DNA of 64,000 nt from Mycolicibacterium thermoresistibile (lineage in GTDB: Bacteria > Actinomycetota > Actinomycetes > Mycobacteriales > Mycobacteriaceae), in the NCBI RefSeq assembly GCF_900187065.1, contig NZ_LT906483.1, positions 992,001-1,056,000 on the forward strand. Direction: 5' to 3'. A model generated the notes under the pieces. That model did no database searches and was not told the origin of the DNA. It saw only the letters and a program-made list of their open reading frames with translations. A program made the translations under genes and the position numbers. Every line of letters begins with the position of its first letter. Positions within the stretch are counted from its first letter, which is position 1. Positions 44,759 to 53,024 of the stretch are shown here, one piece after another.

Positions 44759-45997
44759 GTGACCCACACCAGCCTCGATCCGTTCGCGCCGGCCCAACTC
44801 GGTCCAGTCCGCCTGCGTAACAGGGTGATCAAGGCGGCCACCTCGGAAGGCCGTTCACCGGACGGTCTGGTGACCGACGACCTCGTCGAGTTTCACCGCC
44901 GTTTCGCCCGCGGCGGTGTCGCAATGACCACCGTCGCCTACTGTTGTGTGTCCCCGGAGGCGGCCAGCGCCCCGGGCCAGATCGTCATGGCAGACCGGGC
45001 ACTGCCCGGCCTGCGCCGGCTCACCGACGCGGTGCATGAGGCGGGTGCGGCGGTCTCGGCGCAGTTGGGCCATGCCGGTGTGGTGGCGCCGAAGAAGCTC
45101 ACCGGCGTGACGGCCGTGGCGCCGAGCCGGTTCATCAATCCGACCTCGCTGGCGTACTGCCGGGAGATCACCCGGGACGAGATCGAGGCCGTCATCGATC
45201 AGTTCGGCGAAGCCGCCCGGATTGCGGCCGAGGCCGGGTTCGATGCGGTCGAACTGCACTTCGGCCATCTGTACCTGCCGAGTTCGTTTCTCAGCCCGCT
45301 GATCAACCGGCGCACCGACGAATACGGAGGTGACATCGACAACCGGTCGAGGTTCGTGCGCCGGATCGCCCGGCGGGTGCGCGAGGTGGTGGGCGACCGG
45401 ATCGCCGTCATCGCGAAGCTGAACATGGACGACGGGCTGCCCGGCGGCATCTGGATCGACGAGGCCCTGCGGACCGCCCAACTGCTGGACGCCGACGCGA
45501 CCCTGGACGCTCTCGAATTGACCCAGGGGTCGTCGGTGTTCAAGCCCATGTACCTGTTCCGCGGTGACGTCCCGGTGCGGGAGTTCGCCGAGGTGATGCC
45601 GGCGATGATGCGTCCCGGGGTGCGGCTGATGGGCAAGCGGTTCATGGGCAGTTACCCGTATGAGGATCTGTACATGTTGCCGGCCGCCCGGCAGTTCGTG
45701 CCGGTGATGCGGCACACCAAGCTGATCCTGCTGGGAGGCATCACCAACCGAGACCATCTCGAAACCGGACTGCGGGAGGGTTTCGACTTCCTGGCGATGG
45801 GCCGCGCGTTGTTGCGCGAACCCGACCTCGTCAACAAGATGATCGCCGACGGGAGCGTCCGGAGCCGGTGCAACCACAACAACAAGTGCATGGTGACGGT
45901 GTTCGGCCGCACGCACTGCGTGCTCGACCCGGATCAGCGTTACGGGGCGGCGACCCCGATGCGCCCCACCAGATCTGCCACGTCGGCGCAGACCTGA
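44759..45997 (+). CDS. NADH:flavin oxidoreductase (OYE / 2,4-dienoyl-CoA reductase type)
   Basis: 412-aa FMN TIM-barrel enzyme of the old yellow enzyme group, which reduces activated C=C bonds. Core motifs: RNRVIKAATSEG near 21, AQLGHAG near 100, HFGHLYLPSSFLSP near 167 in the substrate-binding region, KRFMGSYPYED and the FMN-phosphate motif LLGGITNRDHLE/ FLAMGRALLREPD. The C-terminal Cys pair (RCNHNNKCM) recalls the iron-sulfur region of dienoyl-CoA reductases but only partly, so it probably lacks the cluster. GTG 44759. The 3' end overlaps a convergent hydrolase by 58 bp. Confidence 0.85.
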   Translation: MTHTSLDPFAPAQLGPVRLRNRVIKAATSEGRSPDGLVTDDLVEFHRRFARGGVAMTTVAYCCVSPEAASAPGQIVMADRALPGLRRLTDAVHEAGAAVSAQLGHAGVVAPKKLTGVTAVAPSRFINPTSLAYCREITRDEIEAVIDQFGEAARIAAEAGFDAVELHFGHLYLPSSFLSPLINRRTDEYGGDIDNRSRFVRRIARRVREVVGDRIAVIAKLNMDDGLPGGIWIDEALRTAQLLDADATLDALELTQGSSVFKPMYLFRGDVPVREFAEVMPAMMRPGVRLMGKRFMGSYPYEDLYMLPAARQFVPVMRHTKLILLGGITNRDHLETGLREGFDFLAMGRALLREPDLVNKMIADGSVRSRCNHNNKCMVTVFGRTHCVLDPDQRYGAATPMRPTRSATSAQT

Positions 45998-46935
45998 GAC
46001 CGCGCCCGGTCGCAGATGTCCAGCGCGGGCATCGTCATGAATCCGTGGATGCCGCCGTCGAAGACCCGCACCACGGTCGACACCCCGGCCTGCTGTAACG
46101 CCGCGCCGTAGGCCAGGCCCTCGTCCCGGAGCGGATCGTGGCCGGCGACGGCCATGATCGCGGGTGGCAGTCCGTTCAGCTCTGCCCGCAGCGGACATGC
46201 GTAGGGGTGGTCGCGGTCAGCGGGATCGGGCACGTACTGATCCCAGTACCACCGCAACGCGGGTCGGGGGTTGTAGTAGCCCGTGCCGAACCGCCGGTAG
46301 GACTCGGTATCGAAATCGGCGGCGATCACCGGGTAGAGCAACAGCTGGCCGGCCAGCCGCGGGCCGCTGCGATCCCGGGCCATCAGGGCGGTCACCGCGG
46401 CGAGATTCCCCCCGGCGCTGTCGCCGCCGACCAGAATCGCGTCGGCCCGGCCGCCGAGCTCCGCCACGTGCTCGGCAGCCCAGCAGGTGGCGGCGTGGAC
46501 ATCCTCCGCCGCCGCCGGCCAGCGGCCCTCATCGGGGGCCCGGCGGTAGTGCACGGACACCACCACCGCGGGGATGCGGTCGGCCAGGTCGCGGCAGAGT
46601 TCATCGTGGCTGTCCAGATCGCAGAACACCCATCCGCCACCGTGCGCGTACACCAGGGTCGGCATCGGTTTGTTCTGGCGGAGGGGGCCGTCCTGGTGGC
46701 GGGGATGATAGATCCGCACCGGCACCGGGCCGTCCGGTCCGGTCACGGTGGTATCGGTGATCGAGGCGACCGGGCGGGGCCGGCTCGCGGGGCGGAACCG
46801 GGACCGGATGGCCGCGCGGGCCTCTGCCCCGGTCATGGTGTGTACCGGCGGGAAGCCGGAGTCCAACTGCGGTAGCAGCGTGGCGATCTGTGGGTCGAGG
46901 CCGCCCTGCGGGGCAGGGCCGACGTGGTCGGTCAT
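45940..46935 (-). CDS. Alpha/beta hydrolase, hormone-sensitive-lipase family
   Basis: 331-aa esterase of the HSL group: YAHGGG near residue 95, GDSAGG near 168, Asp in AGHDPLRDE, His in GIHGF near 300. ATG 46935 overlaps the stop of the IclR gene by 4 bp, so the two are co-expressed. In context it could hydrolyse esters produced by a BVMO; that is inference. Confidence 0.88.
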   Translation of the reverse strand: MTDHVGPAPQGGLDPQIATLLPQLDSGFPPVHTMTGAEARAAIRSRFRPASRPRPVASITDTTVTGPDGPVPVRIYHPRHQDGPLRQNKPMPTLVYAHGGGWVFCDLDSHDELCRDLADRIPAVVVSVHYRRAPDEGRWPAAAEDVHAATCWAAEHVAELGGRADAILVGGDSAGGNLAAVTALMARDRSGPRLAGQLLLYPVIAADFDTESYRRFGTGYYNPRPALRWYWDQYVPDPADRDHPYACPLRAELNGLPPAIMAVAGHDPLRDEGLAYGAALQQAGVSTVVRVFDGGIHGFMTMPALDICDRARSQVCADVADLVGRIGVAAP

Positions 46936-47876
46936 GCGAACCGCCGCGTGTCGGCGCGATGTGACCGGGCGGGATGTGACTGGGCCGGATGGGACAGGGC
47001 CGAATGGGACAGGGACTGCGCCGTCGGGCCGGGGCGGAGCGGACGCACCTGTTGCAGTGTCGGCACCACCCGTTGCCGGGCGCCCTCCATCGCCCGCCAG
47101 ATGCCCAGCGCGGCCATCCGGACCGGTGCGACGAGTCGGTGGTCGAAGGCCATCTGATTCATCGGACCGCACACCGAGATCGCCGCGACGGCCTCACCGG
47201 GATCCCCGATCGGTGCGGCGACACAACCGATTCCGGGAAGGGATTCCTCGCGGTCGAACGCGACGCCGTGTGCGCGGACCTTCGCCAATTCGGCGCGCAG
47301 CCGGGCCGGATCCGAGATCGAGTACTTCGTGTTCCGTGGCAGCGGCCCGGTACCGGACAGCACACCGTCGTCCTCGGCGTAGGCCAGGATGGCCTTGCCC
47401 ACCGCCGCGCAGTTCGCCGGGCGGCGGCCACCGACGCGGGTCGGGATGGCCGCGGCCAGGCGACTGCCCACCTTCTCCAGATAGACCACATCGGAGCCGT
47501 CGAGCACGGCCAGGTGCACCACCAGCCCGGTGGCTGCATGCAGTTCGTGCAGTCGGGGGATCGCCGCCCGGTGCAGCCGATCCTGATGGACCGCGAGCGA
47601 GCCCAACTCGACCAGCCGCATGCCGAGCTCGTAATCGCGCCCGTCGCGGCGGAGCCATCGCAGTTGCACCAGCCGCTCGAGCATGCGGTGCGCCGATGAC
47701 CGGGGCAGGCCGGTGCGGCGCACGACCTGCGCCAGGGTGAGCCGGCCGGGACCGTCGAACGCGTCGAGAACCAGTGAGATGCGATCCAGCACCGCACTCG
47801 GTGTCTCGCCGGTGCGCTCGGTCCCGGTTCGCTTGACGGTGGTGTTCGGCGTGGGCTGATCGAGGGTTGCGGTCAT
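46932..47876 (-). CDS. IclR-family transcriptional regulator with repeat-encoded tail
   Basis: 314-aa regulator. Winged HTH at about 25-90 (LDRISLVLDAFDGPGRLTLAQVVRRTGLPRSSAHRMLERL), then an IclR effector domain (LHELHAATGLVVHLAVLDGSDVVYLEKVGS... GVAFDREESLPGIGCVAAPI). The last 30 residues (SHSALSHPAQSHPARSH) are encoded by degenerate 15-bp repeats and are not part of the family fold. Palindromes 18-55 bp upstream fit autoregulation. It may control the hydrolase and the hsaC-hsaA-kshB genes next to it. Confidence 0.88.
   Translation of the reverse strand: MTATLDQPTPNTTVKRTGTERTGETPSAVLDRISLVLDAFDGPGRLTLAQVVRRTGLPRSSAHRMLERLVQLRWLRRDGRDYELGMRLVELGSLAVHQDRLHRAAIPRLHELHAATGLVVHLAVLDGSDVVYLEKVGSRLAAAIPTRVGGRRPANCAAVGKAILAYAEDDGVLSGTGPLPRNTKYSISDPARLRAELAKVRAHGVAFDREESLPGIGCVAAPIGDPGEAVAAISVCGPMNQMAFDHRLVAPVRMAALGIWRAMEGARQRVVPTLQQVRPLRPGPTAQSLSHSALSHPAQSHPARSHRADTRRFA
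46958..47017. repeat. Degenerate 15-bp repeats at the 3' end of the IclR gene
   Basis: Four units of the type GATGTGACCGGGCGG begin at 46958, 46973, 46988 and 47003, each differing at a few positions. They encode the Ser-His-Pro-rich tail of the IclR protein and end just before the hydrolase start. Confidence 0.65.
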
Positions 47877-47893
47877 GAATGCCTCCGAGAGCG

Positions 47894-47931
47894 CCGGATG
47901 TTTCCATCCGGAATATGACTATTAGTCATAT
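47894..47931. promoter_or_regulatory. Two palindromes upstream of the IclR gene
   Basis: CCGGATG-TTTC-CATCCGG (47894-47911) has 7-bp arms. Immediately beside it is a 19-bp perfect palindrome, ATATGACTA-T-TAGTCATAT (47913-47931). They lie 18-55 bp upstream of the IclR start codon. IclR proteins usually bind palindromes in their own promoters, so the AT-rich one is the best operator candidate. Confidence 0.65.
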
Positions 47932-48033
47932 ACCTATCACAAATATGTGCCGGTGGCCACACACCGCACAGGGTTGTCACACCGGCCACACCCGTCGCAC
48001 ATGGCGGCCGCCGTATCCAGGCGTCGCGTCAGG

Positions 48034-48942
48034 TCACGGACGCATCGCGGCCGGGAGATCGCCGACCCACTGATGACCCCAGTAACTGTCCGCGGTGATC
48101 TCCTCGGCGGTGTAATAGGTCTCGTCGACCCGCATTCCGGCGGTGCCGAACTCGATGTCCCAGTCGCCGGGGGCCCGGACGTAGAACGACACCATCTTGT
48201 CGTTGGTGTGCCGGCCCAGCGTCGACGACAGTTGGTACCCGTCGCGGTTGACCCGGTCCAGGGCCTGGCCGACCGCGTCGAGGGTGTCCACCTCCACCAT
48301 GAGATGGATCAGACCCGGGTCGCGCAACGTCGACGCCGGGCAGAGTGCCAGACTGTGGTGGCGTTCGTTGATGCCGAGAAACCGCACCCGCACCGGGCCG
48401 AACTCCTCCGGCGCCGGCACCCGGAAGGCTCCGCGCGATCTGAAACCCAGTACCTCGGTGTAGAACTCGAAGAGCCCGTCCACGTCGACCGTCGGCAGCA
48501 CCACATGCCCCAGACCCTGATCGCCGGTGACGAACCTCGCCCCGAACGGGGTCACCACCGGGCTGTGGTCGAGAACCGGGCCGTGAAACACCTCCAAGGC
48601 CGTTCCGGCGGGATCGGCGAAGGCCACGACCTCCTCGACTCTGCGGGCGTCGGCCTCGGCGGTGGAGAGTTGCCTGTGGGGCACCCCGGCGGCCGCCAGG
48701 GCGCGTTTGACGTCCTCCAACGCCGCATGGTCACGAACTTCCCAGCCGATGGTGACGATCCGGTCGACCTCGCCCGGTTCGACGGTGATCCGTGCGGTGC
48801 GTTCGTCCATCCGCAGGTAGAGCGCCTCCGGGTTCGGTCCGGTGCCCTCGGCGAAACCGAGTACCTCGTAGGCGAAGTGGCGCCATCGGTCCATATCGGT
48901 GGCCTGGACGATCACATAACCCAGGCTCTTGATGAAACCCAT
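48034..48942 (-). CDS. Extradiol (meta-cleavage) dioxygenase, HsaC homologue
   Basis: 302-aa type I extradiol dioxygenase with two vicinal-oxygen-chelate domains. Iron ligands are visible in GHVVLPTVD (His near 145), LIHLMVEV (His near 215) and WDIEFG (Glu near 265), and ALYLRMDERTARITVEPGE aligns with M. tuberculosis HsaC. HsaC cleaves the catechol 3,4-DHSA made from ring A of steroids. ATG 48942 has AGAGGG at good spacing; ATG 48963 is an alternative. Downstream of hsaA-like on the same transcript. Confidence 0.88.
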   Translation of the reverse strand: MGFIKSLGYVIVQATDMDRWRHFAYEVLGFAEGTGPNPEALYLRMDERTARITVEPGEVDRIVTIGWEVRDHAALEDVKRALAAAGVPHRQLSTAEADARRVEEVVAFADPAGTALEVFHGPVLDHSPVVTPFGARFVTGDQGLGHVVLPTVDVDGLFEFYTEVLGFRSRGAFRVPAPEEFGPVRVRFLGINERHHSLALCPASTLRDPGLIHLMVEVDTLDAVGQALDRVNRDGYQLSSTLGRHTNDKMVSFYVRAPGDWDIEFGTAGMRVDETYYTAEEITADSYWGHQWVGDLPAAMRP

Positions 48943-48962
48943 CGTGTCCCTCTCGTGCCGCA

Positions 48963-50144
48963 TCAGATCATCGCCCGCAGCGGACCCTGCGGTTCGACAC
49001 CCAACGAACTCAGCGCCGAGGCGTGGTAGACGGTTCCGGGGGAGTGGATGGCGTGTGCCTGCGCCACGTGCACGTCACGCCAGAACCGTTGCAGCGGTTG
49101 GTCCATCCGGGCAGCGTTTCCGCCGCAGCGCGCGAAGATCTCGTCCACGGCCGACACCGCCCGCCAGACCGCGCGGACCTGGGTGCGGCGACCGGCAGCG
49201 CGATCCTCGAAGCTGACCTCCGCTCCGGAGGCGACGATGTCGTAGATGCGGTCGGCGTTGGCCAGCAGCTCCTGGCGGGCGGCGTTGATGTCGGCGGCCG
49301 CTTCGCCGATCGCATACATCACGTAGGGGTCGTCCTTGACCGCGACGCCGCTGGAGTTGACCCGCCGCCGCTGGTAATCGAGCGCCGCCGCCAACGCACC
49401 CTCGGCGATCCCGATCGTCGCCGAGCTGATGCCCAACGGGAACATCGTCGACCACGGCATGAGGTAGAGCGGCTCGGTCATCCCGGCCTCGCGTTGAGCG
49501 GTGCCGTCCATGACCTTCATCCCGTCCATGGTGCGGTAGGCCGGGACGAACGCGTCCTTGACGATGACGTCCTTGGACCCGGTGCCGCGCAGACCCACCA
49601 CATCCCAGGAGTCCTCGACGATCTCGTAGTCCTTGCGCGGCAGGATCATGTGCAGCATCCGGGGCGGGGTCACCGGGGTGCCGTCGGCGTCGCCGACCAT
49701 CGCGCCGAGGATGATCCAGTCGCAGTGATCGGTGCCGGAGCTGAACTGCCAGCGGCCGTTGAAGAGGTATCCGCCGTCGACCGGCCGGGCGACGCCCTGC
49801 GGCGCGTACGGCGAGGCGATCCAGGTGTCGACGTCCTCCGCCCAGATCTCCTCGGCGACCCGGGGGTCGGCGTAGGCCAGTTGGTAGGGATGCACACCCA
49901 CCACGCCGTTGATCCAGCCAGCCGACGGATCCAGCGCGGCCGTCGCCATCACGGTCTCGGCGAACTCACGCGGATGCACCTCCAGCCCACCGTGTTTCTT
50001 CGGTTGGAGCAGACGGATGCTGCCGAGCTTCTTCATGATCTTGACCGTCTGGTCGGTCAGCTTGCCGATCCGCTCGGCCTCGATACTCTGTTCGCGGAGC
50101 TGGTCGGCGAGTTCTGCGATGCCGTCGATCACCCGTTTGGTCAT
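48963..50144 (-). CDS. Flavin-dependent monooxygenase oxygenase subunit, HsaA homologue
   Basis: 393-aa acyl-CoA-dehydrogenase-fold hydroxylase. Segments such as LLQPKKHGGLEVHP, VVGLRGTGSKDVIVKDAFVP, MPWSTMFP and PLQRFWRDVHVAQAHA match the HsaA/HpaH group. HsaA hydroxylates the phenolic seco-steroid 3-HSA to the catechol using reduced flavin from HsaB. No hsaB-like flavin reductase is present here, so reduced flavin must come from elsewhere. Lies between kshB and the hsaC-like gene, 58 bp after kshB. Confidence 0.87.
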   Translation of the reverse strand: MTKRVIDGIAELADQLREQSIEAERIGKLTDQTVKIMKKLGSIRLLQPKKHGGLEVHPREFAETVMATAALDPSAGWINGVVGVHPYQLAYADPRVAEEIWAEDVDTWIASPYAPQGVARPVDGGYLFNGRWQFSSGTDHCDWIILGAMVGDADGTPVTPPRMLHMILPRKDYEIVEDSWDVVGLRGTGSKDVIVKDAFVPAYRTMDGMKVMDGTAQREAGMTEPLYLMPWSTMFPLGISSATIGIAEGALAAALDYQRRRVNSSGVAVKDDPYVMYAIGEAAADINAARQELLANADRIYDIVASGAEVSFEDRAAGRRTQVRAVWRAVSAVDEIFARCGGNAARMDQPLQRFWRDVHVAQAHAIHSPGTVYHASALSSLGVEPQGPLRAMI

Positions 50145-50202
50145 GGTCCGATGGTGGACCGGGCGGATCTGCAGCGGTGCCGGCCATCCCGGTGAGCGGA
50201 AG

Positions 50203-51264
50203 TCAGAACTCGATTCTGACGGAGTCCGAGTTCGGTCGGGTCTGGCACGCCAGGATCAGGCCGTCGGCGACGTCCTGCGGGTCGAGGATGTCCGAGTGGC
50301 CCCGGTCCACCTCGCCCTCCAGCACGGTGGCCGCGCACGATCCGCAGTTCCCTTCCCGACAGGAGTACGGCGCGTCCAGACCGCGGGCCAGCATGGTGTC
50401 GAGCAGCGTCGCCGTCCGTGGCCACTCGCACACATGGGTTTCGCCGTCGAGGACGACGACGGCCTCGGCGGGTGGACGCTCGTCGGCAATGGTCCCATCG
50501 GGTTCACCGACGGGTTCGTCGGTGAACGGGTCGCCGGTGAGCGACCGGAAGACCTCGGTGTGGATTTGGTTGCGCGGAACTCCCGCTTCGGTCAGCGCCG
50601 CGGTGACCACCGCCATGAACGGTTCGGGACCGCAGACGAACGACTCGTGGTCGGTGAACAGCCTCGCGAACCGGTACATCTGCGCGGTGGTGGGAAGCCC
50701 CTGAACCGACTCCAGCCAGTGCAGCACCGTGAATCGGCCGGCATGACGCGCCGCCAGCTCGCGGAGTTCGCCGGCGAAGATCACCGAACGTTCATCCCGG
50801 TTGGCGTAACACAGGATCACCCGGCCGGTCCCGGCCTCCAGGACCGACTTGAGGATCGACATCACCGGGGTGATGCCGCTGCCGGCCGCCCACAGCAGGA
50901 AGGCGCCGTCCAGCGAGGCCGGCGTGAACGTGCCCGCCGGCGGCAGCGCCTCGATCGTGGTCCCGGGCTCGGCGTTGTCGCACAACCAGTTGGAGCCGTA
51001 GCCACCGTCGGTGCGTTTGACGGTGACCTTCATCGCGTCGTCGGTGTGCGGCGAACTGGCCAGCGAATAGCAGCGAGCCACCGAACCGGTCCGGTCACCG
51101 GGGATGCGCAGGGTCAAGAACTGGCCTGGGCGGTATACGAAGCGGGTGCGGTGTTCCTCGGGAACCTCGAACACCAGCGACCGGGCGTCGGGGCTCTCGT
51201 CGATGACCGCGGCCACCGTGAGGCGCACGGCGCGCGGGCCGCGGCTGATTTCGGCGTCGACCAT
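50203..51264 (-). CDS. kshB: 3-ketosteroid 9alpha-hydroxylase reductase (KshB homologue)
   Basis: 353-aa FAD/[2Fe-2S] reductase passing electrons from NAD(P)H to KshA. FAD motif RCYSLASSP near 65, NAD(P) motif AAGSGITPVMSI near 128, VCGPEPF near 212, and a C-terminal plant-type ferredoxin domain with CREGNCGSC near 298-306 and the fourth Cys in ILACQ near 340. Length and order match M. tuberculosis KshB closely. It heads a minus-strand unit kshB-hsaA-hsaC and is divergent from a BVMO. Confidence 0.9.
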   Translation of the reverse strand: MVDAEISRGPRAVRLTVAAVIDESPDARSLVFEVPEEHRTRFVYRPGQFLTLRIPGDRTGSVARCYSLASSPHTDDAMKVTVKRTDGGYGSNWLCDNAEPGTTIEALPPAGTFTPASLDGAFLLWAAGSGITPVMSILKSVLEAGTGRVILCYANRDERSVIFAGELRELAARHAGRFTVLHWLESVQGLPTTAQMYRFARLFTDHESFVCGPEPFMAVVTAALTEAGVPRNQIHTEVFRSLTGDPFTDEPVGEPDGTIADERPPAEAVVVLDGETHVCEWPRTATLLDTMLARGLDAPYSCREGNCGSCAATVLEGEVDRGHSDILDPQDVADGLILACQTRPNSDSVRIEF

Positions 51265-51383
51265 GACGCGGGATTGTCGTTCCGGTGATCGTGGCGCCGG
51301 GGGGATCAGCCCGATGGCCGGGAGAAAACGGCGGGATGCCCGCTGACCGGGAAACGACGGCGCCGGGGACCCGCCGGATCAAT

Positions 51384-53009
51384 ATGTTGCCCGGTGTGAC
51401 TAGCGCGGCTGCAAGTGATGTCGATGTCGTCGTGGTGGGTGCCGGTTTCGGCGGCCTGTACGCGCTGCACAGATTCCGCAGCGACGGACTGTCGGTACGG
51501 GTGTTCGAAGCCGCACCCGAGGTCGGCGGAACCTGGTACTTCAACAGGTATCCGGGAGCCCGCTGCGATGTCGAGAGCCTGGACTACTGCTACTCGTTCT
51601 CCGACGAGCTGCAGCAGGAGTGGACCTGGACCGAGAAGTACGCCACCCAGGGCGAGATCCTGCGGTACATCAACTGGGTCGCGGACAAGCTCGACCTGCG
51701 CCGGGACATCACGTTCAACACCCGGGTGGTCGCCACGGTGCTCGACGAGGACACCCTGCGCTGGACGGTCGAAACCGACACCGGGGAATCGGTGACCGCA
51801 CGGTTCGTCGTGCTGGCCACCGGGCCGTTGTCGTCGCCGATCACACCGGACATCCCGGGTCTGGACACCTTCGCCGGCGGCGTCTACCACACCGCGAACT
51901 GGCCGCACGAGGACGTCGACTTCACCGGGAAACGGGTGGCGGTGATCGGCACCGGGTCGTCCGGTATCCAGTCGATCCCGATCATCGCCGAGCAGGCCGA
52001 GCACCTCTACGTCTTCCAACGCACCCCGAATTACAGCGTGCCGTCGGGGAATCGGCCGTTGAGCGCCGAGGAGATCGCCGAGGCCAAGGCGAACTACGCC
52101 GAGCGCCGCCGGATGTCGTGGCGCAGCGGCGGCGGGTCACCGCATGTGCCGCACCCCAAGCTGACCATGGAGGTGAGCCCCGAGGAGCGGCGCGAGGCGT
52201 TCGAGAAGCGCTGGCAACTCGGCGGCGTGTTGTTCTCCAAGACGTTCAGCGACCAGATGATCGATCCGGTGGCCAATGAGGAGGCCCGCAAGTTCTACGA
52301 GGAGAAGGTGCGGGCGGTCATCGACGATCCGGAGATCGCCGATCTGCTGATACCCGACGACCATCCGATCGGCACCAAGCGAATCTGCACCGACACGAAC
52401 TACTTTCAGACATTCAACCGTCCCGACGTCACCCTGGTCAGTGTGCGCCGGACGCCGATCCAGAGCATCGATGCCGAGGGCGTCGTCACCTCGGAGCGGC
52501 ACTACCGGCTGGACGCGATCGTGTTCGCGACCGGCTTCGACGCCATGACCGGGACCGTGGCCAAGATCGACATCGTCGGACGGGGCGGCCGGCGGCTGGT
52601 CGAGGACTGGGCGCACGGCCCGCGGACCTACCTGGGGCTCGGCGTGGACGGATTCCCCAACCTGTTTCTCATCTCCGGTCCGGGTGCCCCGGCGGTCCTG
52701 GCGAACATGGTGTTGCACGCCGAGGCCAACGTGAACTGGATCGCCGACGCGATCGGCCATCTCGACGAGCACGGGTACAGCGCCATCGAGGCGACGCCGG
52801 ACGCCGTGGACAACTGGGTCGCCGAATGCAACAAGCGTGCCGAGGCCACCCTGTTCCCGAAGGCCAACTCCTGGTACATGGGTGCCAACGTGCCCGGTAA
52901 ACCCAGGGTGTTCATGTTGTTCATCGGTGGTTTCGCCACCTATCTCGACATCTGCGCCGAGGTGGCGGACGCGGGATACAAGGGATTCCGCCTGCTCAAG
53001 GCCGGTTGA
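51384..53009 (+). CDS. Group I Baeyer-Villiger monooxygenase
   Basis: 541-aa FAD/NADPH monooxygenase with the FAD motif VGAGFGGLYALHRF near residue 18, the full BVMO fingerprint FAGGVYHTANWPHE near 170, and second Rossmann motif IGTGSSGIQSIP near 192. YPGARCDVES and the C-terminal WYMGANVPGKPR are those of cyclohexanone/steroid-type BVMOs. It would convert a ketone into an ester or lactone. ATG 51384 was chosen; GTG 51396 also possible. In this cluster a 17- or 20-keto steroid is a plausible substrate. Confidence 0.9.
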   Translation: MLPGVTSAAASDVDVVVVGAGFGGLYALHRFRSDGLSVRVFEAAPEVGGTWYFNRYPGARCDVESLDYCYSFSDELQQEWTWTEKYATQGEILRYINWVADKLDLRRDITFNTRVVATVLDEDTLRWTVETDTGESVTARFVVLATGPLSSPITPDIPGLDTFAGGVYHTANWPHEDVDFTGKRVAVIGTGSSGIQSIPIIAEQAEHLYVFQRTPNYSVPSGNRPLSAEEIAEAKANYAERRRMSWRSGGGSPHVPHPKLTMEVSPEERREAFEKRWQLGGVLFSKTFSDQMIDPVANEEARKFYEEKVRAVIDDPEIADLLIPDDHPIGTKRICTDTNYFQTFNRPDVTLVSVRRTPIQSIDAEGVVTSERHYRLDAIVFATGFDAMTGTVAKIDIVGRGGRRLVEDWAHGPRTYLGLGVDGFPNLFLISGPGAPAVLANMVLHAEANVNWIADAIGHLDEHGYSAIEATPDAVDNWVAECNKRAEATLFPKANSWYMGANVPGKPRVFMLFIGGFATYLDICAEVADAGYKGFRLLKAG

Positions 53010-53024
53010 GCAGGCGGGCCCTGG

